Of a stretch of DNA of 64,000 nucleotides, positions 54,836 to 63,563 are shown piece by piece; position 1 is the first letter of the stretch, and each line of letters begins with the position of its first letter. Where the stretch lies: positions 62,001 to 126,000 of the forward strand of contig JAPKDQ010000007.1 in NCBI GenBank assembly GCA_028822445.1. Direction: 5' to 3'. A program made the translations under genes and the position numbers. The notes under the pieces are model-generated. The model made no database searches. It was not told the origin of the DNA and worked only from the letters and a program-made list of their open reading frames with translations. The stretch comes from Rhodospirillaceae bacterium (GTDB taxonomy: Bacteria > Pseudomonadota > Alphaproteobacteria > Rhodospirillales > Rhodospirillaceae).

Positions 54836-56030
54836 TCAAGTCGCGCGGCAGGGTATAAAGGCGCTCAGCGCCGCCCTTTGTGATGAGCATGCTTTCTTCA
54901 AAAAACATGCCGCCCCAACCGACTTCGTGCAGCTCAAAATCCATATTGAGAACCATGTTTTCCTCAATCTGAAAATCACCCAATGTGCCACCCGCAATAA
55001 ACGGGACTTCGATATGGTCGAGGCCAATACCGTGAATGAACGCAAGCTCGAACGTTGGGCAACCACTTTTCCGAACAATGTCGATGGCTTGGTTTCGTAA
55101 ATCACCTGTGGAAACTCCTGGCTTCATCCCGCCATAAACTTCTGTCACGCCCGCTTTGTAACCACGCCAATACTGTTCCATCTTTTCAGAGGGATCACCG
55201 AGAACGACTGTACGTTGACAGTCCCCCATGTAACGCCGCCAGCGCATCATGCTGTCGAAGCAAACCTGGTCGCCCTCTGATATCGGGTAGTCTTTAAAGA
55301 CCCTCCCCGCACCGGCGCTTTTTCGACCGGCGCCGTTAAAGGCGGCGAGAACCCGCCCGCCCTGCTCGGCAACGCCGACTTCATATGCGGTAACAACGTC
55401 CCCCCACGTGCCACCAGCATGAATGGCAGCGAAGGCTTTTTCCATAGCCGCTTGGTTTTTCTTGGCCGCCATCCTCAGAATCTCGATCTCGTCCGGTGTC
55501 TTAACCATCCTTATCTCAAACAGCAGGTTGGTCGCATCTCTTACATCTGCGTCTTTAACCGTATCGCCAAGCGCGTCTGCAAAGCGGGTGTCGTCGAACC
55601 CAAGCTTAGCACCCGTTAACCCCATATCAGACAGAGCTTTGGCCGCGGCTTCAAAAACACCGACGTAATGGTTCTTTTCTACCTCGTCGACCATACGGCG
55701 CATGGCCTTTTCTTCATCGGTAAATTCGACATCCTCAGCAAAAGTGTGAACCTTCAGAACACCGCCATATATCCCGAAGTAATACAGACGGAGATCAGGC
55801 ATCCATGTTGGACGTTCGTGGAGGACAACAGCCTCAATCTCAGTTGTGATGAGGCACGGCGCAATATCCGGGGAGCGTGGTAAAATAGCGCAGGCTAGCC
55901 ACGGAACATCGTAAATGAAGTCCGTATCGTAGTCGCTTAGGTAAACCACGTTATTGGGTGTAACCGCGATGAGGGCATCAAGCCCCTCGCGGTCCATGAT
56001 CTCATTGGCTCGTTCACGGTTAAGCAGCAT
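54825..56030 (-). CDS. M24-family (Xaa-Pro dipeptidase-like) metallopeptidase
   Basis: A protein of about 401 residues with a creatinase-like N-terminal domain (LDALIAVTPNNVVYLSDYDTDF) and a C-terminal M24 pita-bread domain. Metal ligands fit the family: CFDSMMRWRRYMGDCQRTV (two Asp, 11 apart, about 246-257), IHGIGLDHIEVPF (His about 338), MDFELHEVGWGG (Glu about 364) and FFEESMLIT (Glu). Members include Xaa-Pro peptidases, creatinase, ectoine hydrolase (DoeA) and DMSP lyase DddP, so hydrolysis of a C-N bond or lyase chemistry are both possible. ATG 56030 is used because homologues begin near LLNRERANEIM. One base separates it from the upstream PcaC-like gene. Confidence 0.87.
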   Translation of the reverse strand: MLLNRERANEIMDREGLDALIAVTPNNVVYLSDYDTDFIYDVPWLACAILPRSPDIAPCLITTEIEAVVLHERPTWMPDLRLYYFGIYGGVLKVHTFAEDVEFTDEEKAMRRMVDEVEKNHYVGVFEAAAKALSDMGLTGAKLGFDDTRFADALGDTVKDADVRDATNLLFEIRMVKTPDEIEILRMAAKKNQAAMEKAFAAIHAGGTWGDVVTAYEVGVAEQGGRVLAAFNGAGRKSAGAGRVFKDYPISEGDQVCFDSMMRWRRYMGDCQRTVVLGDPSEKMEQYWRGYKAGVTEVYGGMKPGVSTGDLRNQAIDIVRKSGCPTFELAFIHGIGLDHIEVPFIAGGTLGDFQIEENMVLNMDFELHEVGWGGMFFEESMLITKGGAERLYTLPRDLIRI

Positions 56031-56031
56031 G

Positions 56032-56421
56032 TTATTTGCCCGCGGCCTTAGCGGCGTGGGCATCGTAGACGGTCTTCATGGTTACGATAGCTTTTTCAGC
56101 GGTCGGGAAGCCTGCTTCTAGCCCCGTTAGCATTAGAATCTCTTCGACCTCTTCCTGTGGGATTTTATGGTGGGCCGCCATCTTAAAAAAGAACTCTGCT
56201 TCATCGCGATGGAGACCAGTGAACAAGGAAATAGCGCATAATATTTTGACTCTGAGGTCGACCTTGTCCATTTCCCAGACAGGAACCATAATTTCGATCA
56301 GTTTTTTATGAAACGCCGGTGGGCGGGTCGCGACGATCCATTGATATATCTCCTCGCCTTCTTCGTCACCCCAAAGCTTGTGCGTAATAGCGCGGAAACG
56401 TGCCTCAATATCTTCTGACAT
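56032..56421 (-). CDS. carboxymuconolactone decarboxylase-family protein (PcaC-like)
   Basis: A 129-residue all-helical protein. The C-terminal half LRVKILCAISLFTGLHRDEAEFFFKMAAHHKIPQEEVEEILM (shortened: ISLFTGLHRDEAEFFF, about 70-85) and LEAGFPTAEKAIVT (about 100) follow PcaC. The Cys-x-x-Cys of AhpD-type members is absent, so this is the non-peroxidase branch. PcaC acts in the protocatechuate pathway, but its usual partners are missing here, so the reaction is unknown. It is the middle gene of a minus-strand unit (methyltransferase 3, this, M24). Confidence 0.83.
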   Translation of the reverse strand: MSEDIEARFRAITHKLWGDEEGEEIYQWIVATRPPAFHKKLIEIMVPVWEMDKVDLRVKILCAISLFTGLHRDEAEFFFKMAAHHKIPQEEVEEILMLTGLEAGFPTAEKAIVTMKTVYDAHAAKAAGK

Positions 56422-56441
56422 ATGACCTCCAGTTTATATGT

Positions 56442-57536
56442 TTATGCTTTCTCACCGAGGGTCATCCACCACGGGTAAGAACCGAAAAAATAATTTACGT
56501 CTGTGCTCCATCCAGTCAGATGGTTTGGCAAGCCCTCTTCACGAATATTTGAGAAACCCGCGGTTTCAAATATCTCTTTGCGATCTAGAGAGAAAAATAA
56601 GGGAATGAATGGATCTTCCATGCGGCGCCCCGTTGAGTCCAATAAGAACTCTGACAAAGGATGGTATTGCTCGTTCAGCACCTTGAAGGGTGGCGATTCC
56701 ATGATCGCAAACCTGCCGCCTGGCTTGAGAATGCGCAGCGCTTCCCGCGCGATCTCATCCATACCTTTGCGATTCACTTCGTGGTACAGCCAAATGGCCG
56801 TCACAAGGTCGACGCTATTGTCTTCAAAAGGCGTGTCTTCGGCGCGCGCTTGAATAAAGTGAACCTTTTTGTCGCGCTCCTCGGCAAACTTATGACCGTA
56901 CTTGATCATAGGTGAAGCGTAATCGACCCCGTAAATTTCGGCATCTGGATAAAGGTCACAATAAGGGATCGTGCTTTTGCCGATTCCACACCCTAAATCA
57001 ACAATCTTTTTGTAATCTCCTTTTGGGATGCCGTTGGCGAGGTCCCAGCCCATCTCGTCGTTGTCGTCCCGATTACACAAAAAAGGGCCGATCATCCAGT
57101 GATACATTAGACCAGCAAACGCGCTGCCGTGATAATTGCCGGGTTGGGTGTGGATCTCTACGTTTTTGTAATAGCGCGGGGGTTGAACGTCTGGATTAAG
57201 TGTAAGGCTTCCCAACGTGCCTGGCTCATTACAGGTGTCGAGCCATTCAATGACGTCGTCCTTTTGTTTGTCCAGAATACCCAACACAGTTTCGAACATC
57301 ATAGCGTGATCGTTGTATTCAAAGAACGCACCAAACTTATACGCCGTAGATTGGTTCATTAGCGCTTTTGTTTCGGCCAAATTCGGATTGGGGCCAAGCT
57401 TGACCTTCTCATTCTCATAAAAATCGACCATGGCTGGGCCAATTCCAGTTGAATTGAACCCCATCAGACCGGAAACGAAATCGTATTTCGCCTGTTCAGT
57501 CCGTGTAACCTGGATATCCATCCCTAATCCATTCAC
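56442..57536 (-). CDS. SAM-dependent methyltransferase with extended N-terminal domain (paralogue 3)
   Basis: A 364-residue relative of the proteins at 10329 and 30176. The N-terminal region includes LTLNPDVQPPRYYKNVEIHTQ and QPGNYHGSAF (about 113-140). The methyltransferase domain has KKIVDLGCGIGKSTIPY (about 177), IYGVDYASPMIKYGHKFA (about 200) and ILKPGGRFAIMESPP (about 269). The start is GTG 57536; ATG 57521 is also possible. It heads the operon with the PcaC-like and M24 genes. Acceptor unknown. Confidence 0.85.
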   Translation of the reverse strand: MNGLGMDIQVTRTEQAKYDFVSGLMGFNSTGIGPAMVDFYENEKVKLGPNPNLAETKALMNQSTAYKFGAFFEYNDHAMMFETVLGILDKQKDDVIEWLDTCNEPGTLGSLTLNPDVQPPRYYKNVEIHTQPGNYHGSAFAGLMYHWMIGPFLCNRDDNDEMGWDLANGIPKGDYKKIVDLGCGIGKSTIPYCDLYPDAEIYGVDYASPMIKYGHKFAEERDKKVHFIQARAEDTPFEDNSVDLVTAIWLYHEVNRKGMDEIAREALRILKPGGRFAIMESPPFKVLNEQYHPLSEFLLDSTGRRMEDPFIPLFFSLDRKEIFETAGFSNIREEGLPNHLTGWSTDVNYFFGSYPWWMTLGEKA

Positions 57537-57705
57537 TCATTATATTTGCCTTATTTATAACCCTATCGGTCGAGTGCCCCTGCCGCAACCACCGAAAAGA
57601 ATCTGAATCTCGCTGTGTTGTCCAAGTGAATAGAAAGCGTCATAATAATGGAAGTCGAGGGGAATTTACCTACAGAGCCGTCGAGAAGAAGGGGGGCGCA
57701 GCTAC

Positions 57706-57972
57706 ATGCCGAAAGACTATTTTTTGGGTAATGAACCATCCGTTGATCGCGTGATGAAAGTCGTCGTCGCCTTGGCACGAGAGACATACGTGCTGAAAGA
57801 CCGGTTAGGCATCGTAGAGCGAAAGCTCGACGAGAAAGGTGTGGTGACCCGAGCCGACCTGGATGACTACAAGCCCACCGCGGACGATGAGAAAGAGATT
57901 CTTGAAACCCGCGACGCTTTCGTCGAGAGCATCCTGTCCCCTATCGTTGCCCAGCGTATAGACATTGAGTAA
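57706..57972 (+). CDS. small conserved-looking protein, unknown
   Basis: An 88-residue acidic protein with helical regions (VDRVMKVVVALARETYVLKDRL, about 13-34, and DDEKEILETRDAFVESILSP, about 60-79). No signal peptide or membrane helix is seen. A strong AAGGGGGG-type ribosome site lies just upstream, and an MFS gene follows after 39 bases. Both suggest a real gene at the head of a plus-strand operon. The long helices may form a coiled coil. I do not recognise the family. Confidence 0.65.
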   Translation: MPKDYFLGNEPSVDRVMKVVVALARETYVLKDRLGIVERKLDEKGVVTRADLDDYKPTADDEKEILETRDAFVESILSPIVAQRIDIE

Positions 57973-58011
57973 TTCACCAACATTACTACGCGATTATTAT
58001 GGAGCCTTTTT

Positions 58012-59280
58012 ATGACCAACCCTGGTTCGTTTTGGTCCCAAGTTAAGGGCTATCCCTTAATCGTATTCGTGACTTGCCTGTTGGGCTGGATCCTAACGAG
58101 CATGGATCAGTCGCTTTTCGGCTATGCGATCCCAGGTATTCAAGAGGAATTCGGCGCCAGCATCAGCGATGTTGGCTGGGTGCTGTCGCTGTCTTTCGTT
58201 TTTGCGGCGTTTGCGTCAGCGACTATCGGGACATTGACCGATCGCTATGGCCGTCGAACGATGTTTCTTCTTTGCCTAGCCGTATCAGCATTGTTGGTTG
58301 GCCTGCATGCCTTTGTCGTAGGGTTGGTTAGTCTAACTATTCTCCGCATGTTTGCGTTTGGCATCAGTAACGGGTTGTCACCTATCACCACCTCGTTCAT
58401 TGCAGAAACTGCGCCTGCGCGCTTTCGCGGCCTAATGGTGGCGCTTGTACAATGCGGGTATCCCATTGGTTGGTTTGTCGCTTCCCTTTTTGTGGTGCCA
58501 ATAATTGCAAACTTCGGGTGGCGCTATATCTTTATGCCCGCCCTTCTTGTTATCCCGATTGCCTTCCTGATTGTGCGATACCTTCCCGAGAGCAAACGAT
58601 TCAACGAGGAGCGCGCGCGAAGGGAGGCATCGGCTACGGCCGATAAAGAGCCCTTCTTTCAGCGGTTGTCTGAACTGTTTGCACCAGACCTTCGCAAGCG
58701 CACTGTGATGATCTTCATCGCCTTCTTCTTTTTTGGCGGTGCCTATGCAGGGACGGCCTTCTTTTTTCCTACCTATTTCCATGAGTTTCGTGGTTACCCT
58801 ATAGAAACGGCAACGGCAATCGTTGGCATATCATATGGTGTCGGTGTGCTTGGCTATATCGCTGTGGCGTTTGTAGGTGAGTTCATTTTAACCCGACGCA
58901 ATACCTGTGTGCTATGGGCTTTGCTAGGTTCCGTGGCAACGCTCGGTCTGCTTTGGCTGCCCGAAACCAAACTAGAGGACATGATCTGGTTTGGCATTAT
59001 GGCCGCATTTTTCTATGGCAACGCTGCGGCGCTCTCCACCCTAATGGTCGAAGTGTTTCCCACCCGGGTGCGGGCAACGGCCGCGGGCTTCGCTGGATCT
59101 TTTGCCTTGAACATGGGGCATGCAACATTTCCCATTCTAGTCACTATGGGCATCGAAACGATCGGCTGGCAGTGGGCGTTTACCCTGGCCGTTGTTCCAT
59201 CGATGGTTATTGTGGCGTTGGCAATCTTTTCTCTCGATAACGTCCGGTCGGGTTTGGAACTAGAAGATATCGTGCAATAG
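58012..59280 (+). CDS. MFS transporter
   Basis: A 422-residue inner-membrane protein with about 12 transmembrane segments. The first-half loop TDRYGRRTMFLL (about 76) and ETAPARFRGLMVALVQCGYPIG (about 130-151) match the aromatic-acid/sugar-type MFS carriers, with RRREASATADKEPFF as the central cytoplasmic loop region. MDQSLFGYAIPGIQEEFG in helix 1 resembles the AAHS and sialate-like carriers. The substrate is probably an organic acid. It is followed after 36 bases by an alpha/beta hydrolase-fold gene. Confidence 0.9.
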   Translation: MTNPGSFWSQVKGYPLIVFVTCLLGWILTSMDQSLFGYAIPGIQEEFGASISDVGWVLSLSFVFAAFASATIGTLTDRYGRRTMFLLCLAVSALLVGLHAFVVGLVSLTILRMFAFGISNGLSPITTSFIAETAPARFRGLMVALVQCGYPIGWFVASLFVVPIIANFGWRYIFMPALLVIPIAFLIVRYLPESKRFNEERARREASATADKEPFFQRLSELFAPDLRKRTVMIFIAFFFFGGAYAGTAFFFPTYFHEFRGYPIETATAIVGISYGVGVLGYIAVAFVGEFILTRRNTCVLWALLGSVATLGLLWLPETKLEDMIWFGIMAAFFYGNAAALSTLMVEVFPTRVRATAAGFAGSFALNMGHATFPILVTMGIETIGWQWAFTLAVVPSMVIVALAIFSLDNVRSGLELEDIVQ

Positions 59281-59316
59281 CAGTGCGGTCCTGTGATTTA
59301 AAGTAGGAGAACTAAA

Positions 59317-60147
59317 ATGTCAGAAACAATCCGTAATGGTGTCCGGCTTTGGTACGACGTCCAGGGCAGTGGAGAGCCATTGCTGCTAATTGGCGGCTTT
59401 GCGTTACTCCACAATCAATTTGAGTTCTGCGATCCAATTCTTCACGAGGCTGGAATTCAAACGATTCACTGGAACTACCGGGGCAGCGGAAAATCTGACT
59501 GGACCATGACAGAGCCATTTACTCTCGAAGGGTGGGTTGAGGATCTCAAGGCCGTTCTTGATGCAGCGGGGATACAAAAAACAAATATTTGGTGTACGTC
59601 GACCAGCACGCCGATCGGCATGCGGTTCGCCGCAAAATATCCCGAACGCGTGAAGTCACTCATTACCTATCCATATTACAAGGTTGATGGTTACTGGAGG
59701 GACGTGTTTCACGCAGCTTATTGGGTTGCGCACGTGTTCGGTATCACGCAATTGTCGCGTGTTTTCGCTGGCGTTGTTCTCACAGCCAAGACGCTCTACA
59801 CGACAGATCATTTTAAGTATGAGAAGTGGGCGGCGCCTCACTATGAGGCCAATGTTAATATGACCACCATGAAAGAGTTGATGGAGACTTTGTCTTCTAC
59901 AGACCTAACCGGAGACATTCCTCGCATTCAATGCCCCGTCATGTTGTTGATGGGTAACGAAAGCGCGCTGAATGACGAAGAGTCCATGGAGTCTGCCAGC
60001 TTTGAAAGGCTAATTGGCGACTTCTTGGCGCTTAAGCCCGACGCTAAGGTCCAGGCCGTAAAGGGGGCGGGCAGCACCTACTGCATGATCACCAATCCCG
60101 AAGAAACATGCGGCTTAGTGATCGACTATCTTAAATCTCAGGCCTAA
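59317..60147 (+). CDS. alpha/beta hydrolase-fold protein with degenerate triad (C)
   Basis: A 276-residue protein with a clear alpha/beta hydrolase pattern: LWYDVQGSGEPLLLIGGFA, WNYRGSGKSD (about 52-61) and MRFAAKYPERV (about 102). The nucleophile elbow reads NIWCTSTSTPIG (about 90-101): the Ser position (Ser95) is kept but both flanking Gly residues are replaced. At the C-terminus VKGAGSTYCMITNPEE (about 248) has Ser where the catalytic His is expected. It probably does not use a classical triad. It ends the plus-strand unit with the MFS gene. Confidence 0.83.
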   Translation: MSETIRNGVRLWYDVQGSGEPLLLIGGFALLHNQFEFCDPILHEAGIQTIHWNYRGSGKSDWTMTEPFTLEGWVEDLKAVLDAAGIQKTNIWCTSTSTPIGMRFAAKYPERVKSLITYPYYKVDGYWRDVFHAAYWVAHVFGITQLSRVFAGVVLTAKTLYTTDHFKYEKWAAPHYEANVNMTTMKELMETLSSTDLTGDIPRIQCPVMLLMGNESALNDEESMESASFERLIGDFLALKPDAKVQAVKGAGSTYCMITNPEETCGLVIDYLKSQA

Positions 60148-60164
60148 GGCTATTAAAATAACCG

Positions 60165-61781
60165 TCAGCCGCAATCCGGAGCTCGATGTGACTGGAGTAT
60201 CATCGCCGCACCTTTTTCCGCGATCATCATCGTCGGCATACTAGTGTTTCCACTCGGAATATTTGGCATGGCGGATGCATCAATAACCCTGAGATTGCTG
60301 ACCCCACGCACTCTCAAGGTCTCATCCAACACCGATTCCTCATCGGCGCCCATACGACAACTACCTACAGGATGAAAAATTGTGTCGCTTGAGCCACGAA
60401 TCCAATCATCGATCTGATCGTCATTAATAGCACCCACGCCCGGGGCGATTTCAGCGCCTCTATAGGCATCCAGAGCAGATTGTTTAGTAATATTTCTGAT
60501 CAGTCGAACACCATCACGCAGACACGCGATATCATCTTCATCACTTAAATAGTTAGGGTCTATGCGTGGCTTATCTATAGGATTGGAAGATGTGATTGAG
60601 ATCGAACCCCTGCTCTTTGGTCTCAGCTGGTATACGTTGGTCAAAAAGCCATGCTCCATTTGGCCGGCCTGCGTGGTCGCTAATGACAAGCCCGGCACAA
60701 ACGTGACGTGGATATCTGGCCGGTCAAGCTCGGCACGGGTTCTTAGAAATCCCCCCACCTCTAGGGGAACAGACGCCGCTGGCCCGGCACCAAATAACAT
60801 CTGCTTTAGCCCTGCAGTGATAGCCCTATCTGGCCGCATTAGCCCATAAAGAGTTATTGGTTTCAAACATTTATGCTGCAGATAAACACCAATATGGTCC
60901 TGTAAATTTTGACCCACAGCAGGTCGGTCGACGACGATCGACACATCAAGACTCTTAAGTGTTTCTCCGTCGCCAATGCCAGAGAGCTGTAAAAGCTGTG
61001 GTGAGTTGACTGCCCCACAGGCCAGGATAACTTCGCGATTTGCTGTATACGTTTTTGTGCGCCCGCCAATCCGACATTCAAGCCCCGTGCACACACGTTC
61101 AACAATATTAACACGCTGAACTTGGCCCCGAGTCAGAACTGTTAAATTTTGACGATTCCGAATGGGGTCGAGAAATGCGGCAGCAGCAGAGACGCGTCGC
61201 CCGCCTTTAATATTGAAGTCATAAGTACCCACACCTTCTTGGGTCGCGCCGTTAAAATCTTCGTTGTCGGAGTGGCCAGCCGCACGGGCACACTCCAACC
61301 ACGCGTCATAGAGCGGGTGACCGGCCGTCGCTTTTTCCGCATACAAGCAGCCGTCGCGGCCATGATATGTGTCATCGCCATTATGGCTGACATTCTTCTC
61401 AAATGACTTAAAGTAAGGAAGTACATCTTCGTATGACCAACCGCTCAGTCCTGTTTGGCACCAATCGTCATAGTCTTGCCGCTGACCGCGTATAGACATC
61501 ATGCCATTAATTGCGGTTGAGCCACCAAGCACCTTTCCTCTTGGCCATTTTAAGCTGCGGCCATGCATGTGGACTTGCTCCTCAGTGGCATACCCCCAGT
61601 TGAGCGATGGCGTAAAATAGAGAAGGCCTGCAGCAAGAGGCATACGGATAAGAGGGTTCCAATCCTTTCCACCAGCCTCCAGTAAGAGCACACGATTCGC
61701 AGTATCAGCCGACAATCGATTGGCAAGAAGGCAGCCAGCGGCACCCGCCCCCACAACAATAAAATCATAGTTGTCACTCAT
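60165..61781 (-). CDS. GMC-family oxidoreductase (choline dehydrogenase-like)
   Basis: A 538-residue FAD-dependent oxidoreductase: FIVVGAGAAGCLLANRLS (about 6-23), LLEAGGKDWNP, GKVLGGSTAINGMMSIRG (about 83-100, GMC signature 1), GAVNSPQLLQLSGIG (about 255, signature 2) and IFHPVGSCRMG with the active-site His (about 469). A second active-site His/Asn is in IPSGNTSMPTMMIAEK. It would oxidise an alcohol to an aldehyde. It starts 3 bases after the ABC ATPase stop codon, so uptake and first oxidation are probably linked. Substrate unknown. Confidence 0.92.
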   Translation of the reverse strand: MSDNYDFIVVGAGAAGCLLANRLSADTANRVLLLEAGGKDWNPLIRMPLAAGLLYFTPSLNWGYATEEQVHMHGRSLKWPRGKVLGGSTAINGMMSIRGQRQDYDDWCQTGLSGWSYEDVLPYFKSFEKNVSHNGDDTYHGRDGCLYAEKATAGHPLYDAWLECARAAGHSDNEDFNGATQEGVGTYDFNIKGGRRVSAAAAFLDPIRNRQNLTVLTRGQVQRVNIVERVCTGLECRIGGRTKTYTANREVILACGAVNSPQLLQLSGIGDGETLKSLDVSIVVDRPAVGQNLQDHIGVYLQHKCLKPITLYGLMRPDRAITAGLKQMLFGAGPAASVPLEVGGFLRTRAELDRPDIHVTFVPGLSLATTQAGQMEHGFLTNVYQLRPKSRGSISITSSNPIDKPRIDPNYLSDEDDIACLRDGVRLIRNITKQSALDAYRGAEIAPGVGAINDDQIDDWIRGSSDTIFHPVGSCRMGADEESVLDETLRVRGVSNLRVIDASAMPNIPSGNTSMPTMMIAEKGAAMILQSHRAPDCG

Positions 61782-61784
61782 GCC

Positions 61785-63563
61785 TTAACTCGCTTTATCG
61801 AGCTCTAACTGACCGGCACGCATGCATCGCACATCATGGTGACTTGAAAATGAGCTAAGGACTTGGCGTTCTTTATCGCAGGCCTCGGTCGCCTGCGGGC
61901 AACGCGTAGCCAGGTAACACCCTACCGGCAAATCGATGGGGCTTGGGATTTCCCCTTCGAGATCAACGCGATCTGTTCTGTCGACGCGTCGCGTCTTTGG
62001 GTTCTCTTCAAGGTGGGCGCCTATCAGCGCTTTCGTATAGGGGTGAACCGGCTTCTCAAAGATTTCGGTAGTCGGGCCCTGCTCGACAACCTGCCCCAAG
62101 TACATCACCACGACCCGGTCACAGGCAGATGCCACCGAGGTCAGGTCGTGGGAAATCAAGAGATAGGACAGGCCCAGCTCAGTACGGAGGCGTTTAAGGA
62201 CGTCGAGGATGATGTGGCGGTCTTGCGGTGCAAGCATTGATGTCGGCTCATCAAGCACGAGGAAGTCCGGCTTCATAAGCAGAGCACGCGCTATCGCGAC
62301 ACGTTGCAAAATGCCCGCACTCAGGTCCTTTGGCCTTCGGCCTAGAACTGAGGCATCGACTGAAACACGCTTGAGGCCTTCTTCGATCGCAGCCCTCGCC
62401 TCTGTCGGCGGAACAATTTGATGAATTTCTAACGGGTCCAATAAAGATTTCTCGATGGTCCACCGAGGATCAAAACTATCGTACGGGTCCTGCTGAACAA
62501 TCTGTATCCGTTGCCTTACGCGACGTAGCGCCTCGCCGCTAACAACGCCGAGGTCCTGACCGTCGAAGGTAATTTTACCCGCATCGGAATCCAAGAGTTT
62601 CAACAAGCATCGGCCAACCGTCGATTTCCCAGACCCAGATTCACCGACAAGCCCAACGCTCTCGCCAGCAAAGAGGGATAACGACATATCATCGACCGCC
62701 TGAACAACTTTCTTTGTCCCACGCAAAGGAAACGTTTTGCGCAAACCCTCGACTTTGAGCAGCGGTGCACGATTTTGACCTTCGCCCTGACCAGAGGACG
62801 TTGCCTGAGTAGTATGCAGCATTGACGTGGATACAAATTCAGATGCAGACACATCTTTCGACACACGACCAGCATCGAGCTCTATTACACGATCACAATA
62901 ATTCGCTAATATACCAGGCTCTTGCGTGACCAAGACCATCGCCGTTCCTGTCTTACGGGAAGTCTCCCACATAGTATCGAGGAACTGTGCCTGAACTGTC
63001 ACGTCAAGGCCACTGGTCGGCTCGTCTGCAATCAACAGCTTTGGGCTAGTGGACAGCGCCAAAGCGATAAGCACACGCTGGGCCATGCCGCCAGAAAGTT
63101 CATGGACGAATGCATCTGCGCGTCGTTCTGGGTCGTTGATGCCGACCAAGCGCAGCATTTCGATTGCGCGCTGATGCGCCTCCGCCCCACCAGAACCCCT
63201 ATGGGTTTGGTAAACACGACTGATCTGACGACCGACCTGGTACATGGGGTGCAAGGCGGACCGAGGATTCTGAACTATAAGAGCAATATCTCGGCCCCTG
63301 ATGTCCTCGAGTTCCACATCCGATAATGCGAGCAGATCGTTTCTACCGAAGTAGATCTCGCCGTTCGTGATCTGCGCGCCGCGACGCGTAAGGCCAAGAA
63401 GAGCATAGGCCAGAGTTGATTTTCCAGAGCCGCTGCTGCCCGTTAGACCAACAATCTCACCAGCAGCTATATCCATATTTATGTCAGAGAGAGTTGGGCT
63501 TTCGTTGGCGTACTGAACCGAAAGGCCGCGCGCTGACAAAACAGTGTTGGTGCTATCGGCCAT
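61785..63563 (-). CDS. fused dual ATPase of a peptide-type ABC importer (DppD-DppF-like)
   Basis: A 592-residue protein with two ABC ATPase halves. The first has Walker A GSSGSGKST (about 38), HELSGGMAQRVLIALAL and LIADEPTSGLDV; the second has GESGSGKST (about 310), [16 protein letters not shown] (an unusual LSAGI signature) and LVLDEPTSMLAP. The end has GCYLATRCPQATEAC, the oligopeptide-transport C-terminal motif. ATG 63563 is chosen because GGAGAAG lies 8 bases upstream. It overlaps the permease stop by 11 bases and is followed by the GMC gene. It would energise uptake of a peptide-like or other family-5 ligand. Confidence 0.93.
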   Translation of the reverse strand: MADSTNTVLSARGLSVQYANESPTLSDINMDIAAGEIVGLTGSSGSGKSTLAYALLGLTRRGAQITNGEIYFGRNDLLALSDVELEDIRGRDIALIVQNPRSALHPMYQVGRQISRVYQTHRGSGGAEAHQRAIEMLRLVGINDPERRADAFVHELSGGMAQRVLIALALSTSPKLLIADEPTSGLDVTVQAQFLDTMWETSRKTGTAMVLVTQEPGILANYCDRVIELDAGRVSKDVSASEFVSTSMLHTTQATSSGQGEGQNRAPLLKVEGLRKTFPLRGTKKVVQAVDDMSLSLFAGESVGLVGESGSGKSTVGRCLLKLLDSDAGKITFDGQDLGVVSGEALRRVRQRIQIVQQDPYDSFDPRWTIEKSLLDPLEIHQIVPPTEARAAIEEGLKRVSVDASVLGRRPKDLSAGILQRVAIARALLMKPDFLVLDEPTSMLAPQDRHIILDVLKRLRTELGLSYLLISHDLTSVASACDRVVVMYLGQVVEQGPTTEIFEKPVHPYTKALIGAHLEENPKTRRVDRTDRVDLEGEIPSPIDLPVGCYLATRCPQATEACDKERQVLSSFSSHHDVRCMRAGQLELDKAS

